A stretch of 64,000 nt of DNA from DP-19 sp036496285 (GTDB lineage Bacteria > Desulfobacterota > Binatia > UTPRO1): NCBI GenBank assembly GCA_036496285.1, contig DASXLI010000030.1:62001-126000 (forward strand), in the 5' to 3' direction. A program made the position numbers and the translations under genes. The notes beneath the pieces were generated by a model. The model did not search any database. It was not told where the DNA came from and was given only the letters and a program-made list of their open reading frames with translations. Position 1 is the first letter of the stretch; each line of letters begins with the position of its first letter. Below, in pieces: positions 1-7,752 of this stretch.

Positions 1-2
1 TC

Positions 3-758
3 CTCGAGAGTCAGCTCTTCGGGCATCTCCGCGGATCGTTCACGGGCGCGGTCAGCAACCAGGAAGGGCTCTTCCAGCGGGCGCGGGGTGGCACGATCTT
101 CCTCGACGAGATCGGCGACATGCCGCTCGGCCTGCAAGTGAAGCTCCTGCGCGCCATCGAGCAGAAGGAGATCCAGCCGGTCGGCGCGGCGAATCCGCTG
201 AAGGTCGACGTGCGCGTGATCGCCGCCACGAACCACGATCTCGCTCGTGCGGCGGCGGAAGGGAGATTCCGCGAGGATCTCTACTATCGCCTGAACGTCG
301 TCGGCATCGAGATCCCGCCGCTCCGTGAGCGCCGCGAGGACATTCCCGTGCTCGTCCAGCACTTCGTCACGATGCACAACCGCGAGCTGCGCAAGAGCTT
401 CAAGGGTGTCGCCGGCGCCACGATGAAGCTGCTGCTGTCGCTCCCGTGGAAGGGGAACATCCGGGAGCTCGACAACGTCATCGAGCACGCGATGATCCTC
501 GGCGACGGCGACTGGATCACGGTCGCCGACCTGCCCCGGGCGGTCCAGTCGGAAGGCGGCGGCCCGCCAGCGCCCGTCGGCGACGATCTCCGCGAGGCGC
601 TGCGGACATATGAGCGCGTACACATCCAGGGCGTGCTCGCGAGCTCGGGCGGGGACAAGCGCCTCACGGCCGAGCGGCTTGGCGTGTCGCTCTCGTCATT
701 GTATCGGAAGATCGATGAGCTCGGGATCAGCGGCGCGGCGGTAGGCGCATCGCAGTGA
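3..758 (+). CDS. Sigma-54-dependent transcriptional activator, C-terminal part (5' end outside window)
   Basis: C-terminal portion of an enhancer-binding activator that uses ATP to open RNA polymerase-sigma-54 promoters. The reading frame is already open at base 3, so the start lies before the window. The sigma-54 contact loop reads GSFTGA (bases 33-50) after an ESQLFGH helix. Walker B is GGTIFLDEIGD, followed by the sensor segment RVIAATNHDL. The last residues form a Fis-type helix-turn-helix (AERLGVSLSSLYRKIDELGI). The N-terminal sensory domain that would name the signal is missing. It sits 39 bp upstream of a cytochrome c gene on the same strand and may regulate it, which is inference only. 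Confidence 0.95.
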   Translation, partial: LESQLFGHLRGSFTGAVSNQEGLFQRARGGTIFLDEIGDMPLGLQVKLLRAIEQKEIQPVGAANPLKVDVRVIAATNHDLARAAAEGRFREDLYYRLNVVGIEIPPLRERREDIPVLVQHFVTMHNRELRKSFKGVAGATMKLLLSLPWKGNIRELDNVIEHAMILGDGDWITVADLPRAVQSEGGGPPAPVGDDLREALRTYERVHIQGVLASSGGDKRLTAERLGVSLSSLYRKIDELGISGAAVGASQ

Positions 759-797
759 AACGAGCGCGCAGCGACGCGCGCAGCCCAGGGGAGCGTG

Positions 798-1709
798 ATG
801 CGGATCGTCGTGTACGTCGTGCGGATCGCCGTGTGTACGCTGGTCGCCGTCCTCGCGCTGGGCTGCCGGCCCGCGCCGCGTGCGCAGCAGCGGGCGGCGA
901 CGCGGTTGGGCGACCCGCCTGTCGCGCGCGGCGCCGTGCTGTACGCGACGTATTGCGCCGGGTGCCACGGACGTGACGGGCGCGGTGACGGCCCGGTCGC
1001 CGGCGAGTTGGGCCTGCACGCCGCGAATCTACGCGAGCCCGCCCTCCTGGCCCGTTCCGACGCCGAGATCGTCGATCGCATCATCTCCGGCGAGGGGCTG
1101 CGAACGCATCCCCGCCGAGCCGACGTCGCGACCGGCATCCAGGTCGGCGCGCTCGAGGCCTACGTGCTGGCGCTCGATGGACACCCGTGGGCGCGGATCC
1201 GTGCCGGGCGATTCTTCTACGAAAGCCAGTGCGGGCCGTGCCACGGTGCGTACGGCACGGGGGAGGGTGCGATCGGCATGTTCCTGCCGCGGGGGACGGC
1301 GAACCTGCCGCTCGCGAGCGCGCGCTACACCGATCCGGCACTCGTCGGCGTGATTCGCAGAGGCGTCGGCGCGATGCCGGCGATGGACGACGTCGTCACA
1401 CCCGAGGAGGTTCGTCAGATCGTCGCCTATGTGCGGCTGCTCTCGCCCGGACACCGCCTCTACGACACGTACTGCGCGAGCTGCCACGGCGACGACGGGA
1501 AGGGCGCGGACGTCGGGGAGCCGGCGCCGCAGGCGGCCAGCGTTCCGCCGCTCGACATCGCGCGTCTGAAGGCCATGCCGGCGCCGCGGCGTCGTACCGC
1601 GGTGCTCCACATGTTCGAGCGGGCCCAGGGCCTCATGCCGCACTTTCGCGGCACCCTCGACGGCGCGCAGCTCACGGACGTCGTTGCCTATCTCCGGACG
1701 ACGATGTGA
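798..1709 (+). CDS. Triheme c-type cytochrome lipoprotein
   Basis: Predicted periplasmic electron carrier of 303 aa with three CxxCH heme sites: CAGCH at C53, CGPCH at C145 and CASCH at C226, so three cytochrome-c-like modules of about 90 residues. The N-terminus is a lipoprotein signal with lipobox LALGC (C23), placing it on a membrane facing the periplasm. I chose ATG 798 because AGGGGAG lies just upstream; GTG 795 is possible and adds one residue. Modules contain GRGDGPV and GTGEGAIG loops typical of small alternative-oxidant or quinol-linked cytochromes. Partner oxidase or dehydrogenase is not in the window. Confidence 0.9.
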   Translation: MRIVVYVVRIAVCTLVAVLALGCRPAPRAQQRAATRLGDPPVARGAVLYATYCAGCHGRDGRGDGPVAGELGLHAANLREPALLARSDAEIVDRIISGEGLRTHPRRADVATGIQVGALEAYVLALDGHPWARIRAGRFFYESQCGPCHGAYGTGEGAIGMFLPRGTANLPLASARYTDPALVGVIRRGVGAMPAMDDVVTPEEVRQIVAYVRLLSPGHRLYDTYCASCHGDDGKGADVGEPAPQAASVPPLDIARLKAMPAPRRRTAVLHMFERAQGLMPHFRGTLDGAQLTDVVAYLRTTM

Positions 1710-1850
1710 ACGATCCGCGCGACGTTCCCAAGGCTGCGAAATGTGCGCTCGATTCTTCTCCACGATCGGACTGGCATGCCTTGCGTCCCGCATGCGCCGA
1801 GCCGCCTCCCTGGCACGAAACCCGCTTCATCGCGCCCAAGGAGCCATGCC

Positions 1851-2432
1851 ATGAGTGGATCGACCGGCGAGCACGCCGATGATGTCGGGGAATCGGATGA
1901 GGTTGCGGCGCTGCGCGCGATCGCGGCCGGGTTCGCCCACGAGATCGGCAATCCGCTCGCGGGCGTGGCCGGGAGGCTGCAGCTCATCAAGCGGCGGACA
2001 CGCGAGGACGAGACCCGTGAGAGCCTGAGTGACGCCCATGCCGAGCTGGCCCGCATCGCCCAGGGGCTCCGCGAGCTCATCGAGTTCACCCGCCCGGACG
2101 ACGAGACGACGGCCGTCGACGTCAACGAGGTGCTGCGCGCGGCGTTGACGATCGGGCGCTATGCCCATTCGCATGCCGAGGTCGACGTCTCGTTCGAGCC
2201 CGACCCGCATGCCGGTCTGGTCGTCGGCAGGCGCCATCAGCTGCTCGAGGCGTTCCTGCGTCTCACGATGAGCGCGTACGAGACGATGAACGGGTCTCCG
2301 GGCCGCCTGCGAGTCGGGTCGGAACGGAGCTGCGGGGAGATCGTCGTCGTCTTCGAGCATTCGGGCCCGGGCGTCGGCGAGGCGACGCGTCGTAGCGTGC
2401 ATCTGCCGGCGCGGGGGGCGAACGCGTTCTGA
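1851..2432 (+). CDS. Degenerate short histidine kinase (DHp domain with incomplete catalytic domain)
   Basis: 193-aa soluble protein. A HisKA dimerisation helix carries the phospho-acceptor motif FAHEIGNPLAG (H30). The part that should be the ATP-binding domain stops early: the N-box position reads LLEAFLRLTMSAYETM without the usual Asn, the G1 box reads EHSGPGVG with His in place of Asp, and the F and G2 boxes and ATP lid are absent. It probably cannot autophosphorylate normally; an Spo0B-like phosphotransfer or scaffold role is possible. Start ATG 1851 has AAGGAG 7 bp upstream. Its TGA stop overlaps the apparent CTG start of the P-type ATPase (sequence CTGA), suggesting coupling. Confidence 0.75.
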   Translation: MSGSTGEHADDVGESDEVAALRAIAAGFAHEIGNPLAGVAGRLQLIKRRTREDETRESLSDAHAELARIAQGLRELIEFTRPDDETTAVDVNEVLRAALTIGRYAHSHAEVDVSFEPDPHAGLVVGRRHQLLEAFLRLTMSAYETMNGSPGRLRVGSERSCGEIVVVFEHSGPGVGEATRRSVHLPARGANAF

Positions 2433-4993
2433 TCCCCGAAGCGAGTGCGTGCGCGGCGTCCGACGCGCCGGATCGGAGCACCGGGGAGCCGCCGCCGTTC
2501 TGGAGCGGTACGCCGACAGCGCTGCTCGAGGACCTCGGGACCAACGAGGCCGGACTCAGCGGCCGCGAGGCGGCGGCGCGGCTCGTCGCGGCCAAGCGCA
2601 CCGCGATACATCCGCGGCGACGGACGGGACTCGATCTCCTTCTCGCGCAGGTCGCAAGTCCGATCGTCCTGATCCTGCTCGCGGCGGCGCTCGTGTCGTT
2701 CCTGGTCGGCGAGCGCCGTGACGCGCTGCTGATCCTGACGATCGTCCTCGCGAGCGCGGCGCTCGGCTTCTGGCAGGAGCGCGGTGCTACGCGTGCCGTC
2801 GAACGGCTGCTCGCCTCGGTGACGACCCATGCGACCGTCGTGCGCGGCGGCGTGCCGTGTGACGTGCCGCGCGAGCACGTGGTCGTCGGCGACGTGCTGC
2901 GGCTCACCGCGGGAGACGCGGTGCCGGGCGATTGTCGCATCCTTGACGCGAAGGACCTGTTCGTCGTCGAGTCCGCGCTCACCGGGGAGAGCTACCCGGT
3001 CGAGAAGCTGGCGGGTATCGTGGCGGCCGACGCGCCGCTCTGCTCGCGGACGAACGCGGTGTTCCTCGGAACGCACGTGGCGAGCGGCACCGCCACCGCG
3101 GTCGTGGCACGCACGGGACGCGCGACGGAGTTCGGTGCCATCGCGGACCGGCTGCGCCTCAGGCCGCCGGAAACCGAGTTCGAGCGTGGCGTGCGGCGCT
3201 TCGGCTACCTCCTGGCCGAGGTGACGTTCGTCCTGGTGGTCGCGATCTTCGCGATCAACGTCGCCTTCGCGCGGCCCGTGCTCGACTCGCTGCTGTTCTC
3301 GCTCGCGCTCGCCGTGGGCCTCACGCCGCAGCTCCTCCCCGCGATCATCAGCGTGAACCTCGCGCATGGGGCGCGTCGCATGGCGGCACGCCAGGTCATC
3401 GTGAAGCGGCTCGCGGCGATCGAGAATCTCGGCAGCATGGACGTCCTGTGCTCCGACAAGACCGGCACGCTGACGGAAGGTGTGGTGCGCGTGCACTCGG
3501 CCGTCGGCTTCGACGGCCAGGAGCGGCCGCGCGTCCTCGATCTCGCGTACGTGAACGCCGCGCTCGAGACCGGCTTCGCGAATCCGATCGACGTCGCGAT
3601 TCGCGCGCTCGATCGCGTGGACCTGGCGGCCTGGGTGAAGCGCGACGAGGTGCCATACGACTTTGCCCGCAAGCGGTTGAGCATCGCCGTCGCGCACGGC
3701 GGGCGGACGCTTCTCGTGACCAAGGGCGCGCTCGCGCAGGTGCTCGAGGTGTGCGCCACGGCCGAGGGGCGGGACGGATCGACGGTCCCGCTCGCGAGCG
3801 TGCGCGACGCGGTCGACGCACGCTTCCACGCGCTCTCCGAGCAAGGGCTGCGCGTGCTCGGCGTCGCCGTGCGCGAGCTCGACGGCGCTGCGCGGGCTGG
3901 TCGCGACGCCGAGCGCGGCATGTGCTTCGTCGGCATGCTCGCGCTCTTCGACCCGCCGAAACCCGAGATCGCCGCCACCGTCGCGACGCTGCGCGATCTC
4001 GGCGTCGATCTCAAGATCGTGAGCGGCGACAACCGGCTCGTCGCGACGGCGCTTGGCCGCGCGCTCGGTCTTCCCGCGCCGCGCGTTCTCACCGGCGCGG
4101 ATCTCCGTCGCACGAGCGACGATGCCCTCGTCCGCCGAGTCGGCGACGTCGATCTCTTCGCCGAGATCGAGCCCAATCAGAAGGAGCGGATCGTGCTCGC
4201 GCTCAAGAAGGCCGGGCACGTGGTCGGGTACCTGGGCGATGGCATCAACGACGCGTCAGCGATCCACGCGGCGGACGTCGGCTTGTCGGTCGAGGGCGCC
4301 GTCGACGTCGCGCGCGAGGCGGCCGACATCGTGCTGCTGGACCGCGCCTTGGCGGTCATCATCGACGGCGTGCGGGAAGGGCGGGCGACGTTCGCCAACA
4401 CGTTGAAATACGTCTTCATGGCGACCAGCGCCAACTTCGGCAACATGTTCAGCATGGCGGGCGCCTCGCTCTTCCTCCCGTTCTTGCCGCTCCTGCCGAA
4501 GCAGATCCTGCTCATGAACCTGCTCACCGATCTGCCGGAGATGACGATTGCGACCGACCGCATCGATCGCGGCTGGATCGAGCGCCCGCATCGCTGGAAC
4601 GTCGAGTTCATCCGCGCGTTCATGGTGACGTTCGGCGCCGTGAGCTCGATATTCGACTTCATGACCTTCGCGGTCCTGCGCTGGGTGTTGGGCGCGGGAA
4701 TCGACGAGTTCCGCACGGGGTGGTTCGTCGAATCGGTCGTCTCCGCGACGCTGATCGTGCTCGTCGTCCGCACGCGCGGTGCCCTGTGGCGGAGCCGTCC
4801 GGGGAACGCCCTCGTCGTCGCGACGATCGGTGTGGTGCTCGCGACCGTCCTCCTGCCCCTGACACCCCTCGCCGGTGCAATGAGCTTCACCCCGGTCCCG
4901 CGCGCGTTCCTGCTCGCGCTCGTCGGCATCGTGGGATCGTACGTGGCGACCGCCGAAGCGGCGAAACGCCTCTTCTATCGCCGGCGCACCTGA
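2429..4993 (+). CDS. mgtA: Magnesium-translocating P-type ATPase (type IIIB), probable CTG start
   Basis: Inner-membrane P-type ATPase importing Mg2+. Visible: actuator motif LTGESYPVEK, phosphorylation site SDKTGTLTEG (D343 counting from CTG 2429), hinge GDGINDASAIHAADVG, and a C-terminal membrane domain with NLLTDLPEMTIATDRID and a GAVSSIFDFMTF segment typical of MgtA/MgtB. Homology to the family begins near base 2490 (PPFWSG...). In that frame there is no ATG, GTG or TTG between the upstream stop at 2393 and GTG 2693, which would delete about 88 N-terminal residues including the first membrane helix. CTG 2429, overlapping the kinase stop and preceded by a G-run, gives 854 aa, close to the family norm. 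A sequencing frameshift is the alternative. Confidence 0.85.
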   Translation: MIPEASACAASDAPDRSTGEPPPFWSGTPTALLEDLGTNEAGLSGREAAARLVAAKRTAIHPRRRTGLDLLLAQVASPIVLILLAAALVSFLVGERRDALLILTIVLASAALGFWQERGATRAVERLLASVTTHATVVRGGVPCDVPREHVVVGDVLRLTAGDAVPGDCRILDAKDLFVVESALTGESYPVEKLAGIVAADAPLCSRTNAVFLGTHVASGTATAVVARTGRATEFGAIADRLRLRPPETEFERGVRRFGYLLAEVTFVLVVAIFAINVAFARPVLDSLLFSLALAVGLTPQLLPAIISVNLAHGARRMAARQVIVKRLAAIENLGSMDVLCSDKTGTLTEGVVRVHSAVGFDGQERPRVLDLAYVNAALETGFANPIDVAIRALDRVDLAAWVKRDEVPYDFARKRLSIAVAHGGRTLLVTKGALAQVLEVCATAEGRDGSTVPLASVRDAVDARFHALSEQGLRVLGVAVRELDGAARAGRDAERGMCFVGMLALFDPPKPEIAATVATLRDLGVDLKIVSGDNRLVATALGRALGLPAPRVLTGADLRRTSDDALVRRVGDVDLFAEIEPNQKERIVLALKKAGHVVGYLGDGINDASAIHAADVGLSVEGAVDVAREAADIVLLDRALAVIIDGVREGRATFANTLKYVFMATSANFGNMFSMAGASLFLPFLPLLPKQILLMNLLTDLPEMTIATDRIDRGWIERPHRWNVEFIRAFMVTFGAVSSIFDFMTFAVLRWVLGAGIDEFRTGWFVESVVSATLIVLVVRTRGALWRSRPGNALVVATIGVVLATVLLPLTPLAGAMSFTPVPRAFLLALVGIVGSYVATAEAAKRLFYRRRT

Positions 4994-5147
4994 TCGGGGG
5001 ACGTTCCCCACGCCGGCGTTCCCGCCGCTGGGAATTTCGCTGAGCGGGCTCGCACGACCGGGAACGTGTCCGGGTAGGTCGCCGTATATTCGAGTGTTCT
5101 CGTGTGGTCTGGGTCTTGCTGGAGCCTTCGAGCAGGAGGGCTCGAGC

Positions 5148-5483
5148 ATGAGCAGCGACACCGAGAGCGAGACCGTCAGGATCGATGATTGGCTGCAGCC
5201 GGACGCGGTCTTGCCGGTACAGTTCCACGCGGAGAGCGGCGTGCGGCGCGATCCGGAGCACCGGCTGCGGCTGGCCGTCCTCAAGGACGCGATCCGCTAC
5301 TGCCGGGAGTATGTCGATTCCTCGGATCGCCGGGAGCGGGCGCTGTACGAGGACGCGGTCGATTGGATCGAGAGTCCCGACCGTTCAGAGCCGTTCGCCT
5401 TCGAGAACGTCTGCGACGCCATCGGGCTCGATGCGGACTACCTCCGAGAGCGGCTCTGCCGCCGCCACTTGCGGGCGGCGTGA
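5148..5483 (+). CDS. Small conserved hypothetical protein
   Basis: 111-aa acidic, soluble protein with no signal peptide. The middle is predicted helical (LRLAVLKDAIRYCREYV) followed by a WIESPD turn and a conserved-looking block FAFENVCDAIGLDADYLRE. I recall similar short proteins (VLxDAI...WI.SDD...PFSFENVCEALGLD) in delta-proteobacterial genomes without assigned function. The last block resembles a small helical DNA- or protein-binding motif. Start ATG 5148 has GGAGG 8 bp upstream. It precedes the CBS protein by 27 bp, probably in the same transcript. Confidence 0.75.
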   Translation: MSSDTESETVRIDDWLQPDAVLPVQFHAESGVRRDPEHRLRLAVLKDAIRYCREYVDSSDRRERALYEDAVDWIESPDRSEPFAFENVCDAIGLDADYLRERLCRRHLRAA

Positions 5484-5510
5484 CGACGACGGGTACGAGG
5501 AGGGCTGCTC

Positions 5511-6119
5511 ATGCTGGTGCGTGATTGCATGACGGCGCCGGTCGAGACGGCGCATCCCGAGGATACGGTCGCCGCCGTCCGCGAGGTGTTCCGCCGGCGT
5601 CGCATCCGGCAGCTGCCCGTCATGGCGGCCGGCCGTCTCATCGGCGTGGTGACCGATCGTGACGTCCGGAGCGCCGCGTCGGATACCACGACGGTCGATG
5701 CAGTGATGACGCCGAATCCGACGACCATCGCGCCCGCGACCCTGATCGAGCAGGCGGCGACGGTCATGCGCGAGCGAAAGATCGGCGCGCTTCCCGTGGT
5801 CGAAGGCGAGACGCTCGTCGGCATCGTCAGCGAGAGCGATCTGCTGGAGGCGCTGACCAGGCTCTGCGCCATGCTCGATCCGACCACGGCGATCGAGCTC
5901 GACTGTGACGACGATCCGAACGCGCCAGCGCGCGTGCGCCGCGTGCTCGAGCGTCACGGCGGCCACATTGCGTGGTTGACGGCTGTGCGGATGCACGGCG
6001 GCCGGCAGCGGATCTCGTTCCGCACCCGCATGCCGATCGGCACCGTGCCGGAGCAGCTTCTCGAGGAAGCCGGGTTTCCCGTGCGCTCGTGCATCATGAG
6101 CTCGGCCGCCGCGCGGTAG
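5511..6119 (+). CDS. CBS-domain pair protein with C-terminal ACT-like region
   Basis: 202 aa, cytoplasmic. Two CBS motifs: VRDCMTAPVETAHPEDTV..RIRQLPVM..GRLIGVVTDRD and DAVMTPNPTTI..KIGALPVVEGETLVGIVSESD. CBS pairs bind adenine nucleotides such as AMP, ATP or SAM and act as energy or stress sensors. Residues about 125-195 look like a small alpha/beta ACT-type fold, as in acetoin-utilisation AcuB-like proteins. ATG 5511 follows GAGGAGGGC. No fused enzyme or channel is present, so it is a stand-alone regulator of unknown partner. It closes the plus-strand run starting with the ATPase. Confidence 0.85.
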   Translation: MLVRDCMTAPVETAHPEDTVAAVREVFRRRRIRQLPVMAAGRLIGVVTDRDVRSAASDTTTVDAVMTPNPTTIAPATLIEQAATVMRERKIGALPVVEGETLVGIVSESDLLEALTRLCAMLDPTTAIELDCDDDPNAPARVRRVLERHGGHIAWLTAVRMHGGRQRISFRTRMPIGTVPEQLLEEAGFPVRSCIMSSAAAR

Positions 6120-6155
6120 CTCCCGGGAGACCGCGGCTCGACGATCAGATTGCCG

Positions 6156-7652
6156 TCAGGGGCTCAGTGTCGACGGCACGCACAGCTCGCGCAGGTGGTT
6201 CACGACGAGGCTGTCCGGTCCAAACTGATTGTCGATGAAGACCGGCCCCTCCGGGCCGCGGAATGCCCGCGTACCGGGCGTCGGGTGCGTCTTGTAGCAC
6301 AGCAACGCGACGCTCGGATCGATGATGCCGCTGCCGTTCTCGTCGGCCGGTAGGCACAACCGGGACGGCTGCTTGATGTCCTCGCTCAGCGTCCCGAACT
6401 GATCGTCGACGACGAGGTTCGGGACGCGCGCCCTGGCCTTGAGGACGCGATAGCACTTGAAGTGGTCGACGACGACGGGGCTGAGCGGTGGTGGCGGTCC
6501 CGCGAGGCTCTTCGCGCTCGGCACCATGAGATAGTCGGGGCGAACGAGGTCGACGATGACGCTGCCGAACTGATTCGTGATGGTGCGCGCCGGGATGCGC
6601 GCGAACTTCGGCGCGGTCTGCTTGATGATGTACCCCGCCAGATGATCTGCGTGTGTCGGTGCCGACGGATCCTCGCCGTTCTTGTCCGCCGGATTACACA
6701 GGCGCTTCGGCCGGACCACGGTTACGGTGCTGGCGCCGAGCGCGTCCGTGAGGGTCACCGCGAACGTCGCGAACGCTGCACGCTCGGCCTCGTAGCACTG
6801 GAAATGATCGAGCGGGCCCGGGGTAGGGGGCACCGAGTTCGTGGGCGTGGGCGTGGCCGTCGGGATTCCCGATGGCGTCACGGCGGGCGTCGGTGTCGCG
6901 ACGTCGTTGCAGATCGGCTGGTTGGAGTTGACCGGGAACTCGTCGTTGGGCCCGTGGTTGGAGATCCCGTTGAAGTAGTTGAAGATGGCCCGGACGTTGG
7001 TCGGATTTGCGCATTGCGCCGAGCGATCCGCGAAGTGGACGACGTACGGCACCTGCCGCGAGACGACCGTCACCACGCCTGCGGGATTGCAGCCGGGGGC
7101 GCTGCAGATGAGCGGGACGCCGCCCGGTGGCGTCACGTCGCAGCATTCGCTCCCGAAGAGGACGACGCACGAGCCCCCCGGGCATTCGCTCGCCGCCGCG
7201 CAATTTGCGTTGGCGTTCGTGCCGCCGACGCAGCGCTGGGGGGAGATCGGCGGATTTCCGCCGGGGCACCCGCCGGTCGATGGCAGATCGATGCACATCT
7301 TGCCCCCTTCGTACCCGCATGCGGTCGGGTTGAAGGAGAGCGACGCCTCGTAGTAGATCGTCTCGCCCTCGATCTTGGGTCCATTGATCGGCGTGTCGCC
7401 CGGCGAGCAGCGACCGCCGCTCGCACATTCGCTGTCGGACGTGCACTGGGCACCGTCGTTGATCCCGCCGCTGCACTGGTTGCCGGCGACGAGATCGCGG
7501 AGCTCGCCGAGGGCGGGCGACTGGCCGGTCTTGGGGCAGTTCGGCGGATTCGACACGGCCCATACGGGCGGGATGGATGCGGTCCCGAGGAGGACGCATG
7601 CCAGGACGAGGGCGCTAGAAATGATGGGGGACGGGCGTGGGGTGCGTGACAT
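6156..7652 (-). CDS. Secreted Cys-rich protein with three C-terminal 'HFKCY' (DUF7450-like) modules
   Basis: 498 aa with a signal peptide (MSRTPRPSPI..ALVLACVLLG..VWA). The N-terminal half has two short Cys units, C.GG.NDGAQCTSDSEC..GG.C and CVGGTNANANC..SEC..GSC, and a CGYEGGKMC segment. A Thr-Pro linker (ATPTPAVTPSGIPTATPTPT) leads to three modules starting DHFQCY (near residue 282), DHFKCY (near 397) and LLCYKT (near 450). Each ends in DNQFG/DQFG and a LCxPA or LCVPS motif. Such modules recur in exported proteins of Deltaproteobacteria-like genomes; function unknown. I chose ATG 7652 because the signal peptide begins there. It is divergent from pgm. Confidence 0.8.
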   Translation of the reverse strand: MSRTPRPSPIISSALVLACVLLGTASIPPVWAVSNPPNCPKTGQSPALGELRDLVAGNQCSGGINDGAQCTSDSECASGGRCSPGDTPINGPKIEGETIYYEASLSFNPTACGYEGGKMCIDLPSTGGCPGGNPPISPQRCVGGTNANANCAAASECPGGSCVVLFGSECCDVTPPGGVPLICSAPGCNPAGVVTVVSRQVPYVVHFADRSAQCANPTNVRAIFNYFNGISNHGPNDEFPVNSNQPICNDVATPTPAVTPSGIPTATPTPTNSVPPTPGPLDHFQCYEAERAAFATFAVTLTDALGASTVTVVRPKRLCNPADKNGEDPSAPTHADHLAGYIIKQTAPKFARIPARTITNQFGSVIVDLVRPDYLMVPSAKSLAGPPPPLSPVVVDHFKCYRVLKARARVPNLVVDDQFGTLSEDIKQPSRLCLPADENGSGIIDPSVALLCYKTHPTPGTRAFRGPEGPVFIDNQFGPDSLVVNHLRELCVPSTLSP

Positions 7653-7752
7653 GGTCGACCTCGAGGGGGTGTGGCGGTATGCATCTTGTGACTGGGGCCG
7701 GTCCGAGTCCAGCGCATTCTGGGAGAGACGAACCGATGGACGATGCGTATCC

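Noticed and set aside
2237..4219. 660-residue minus-strand frame opposite the P-type ATPase
   Set aside because: Arg/His/Glu-rich shadow of a gene with strong homology signatures.
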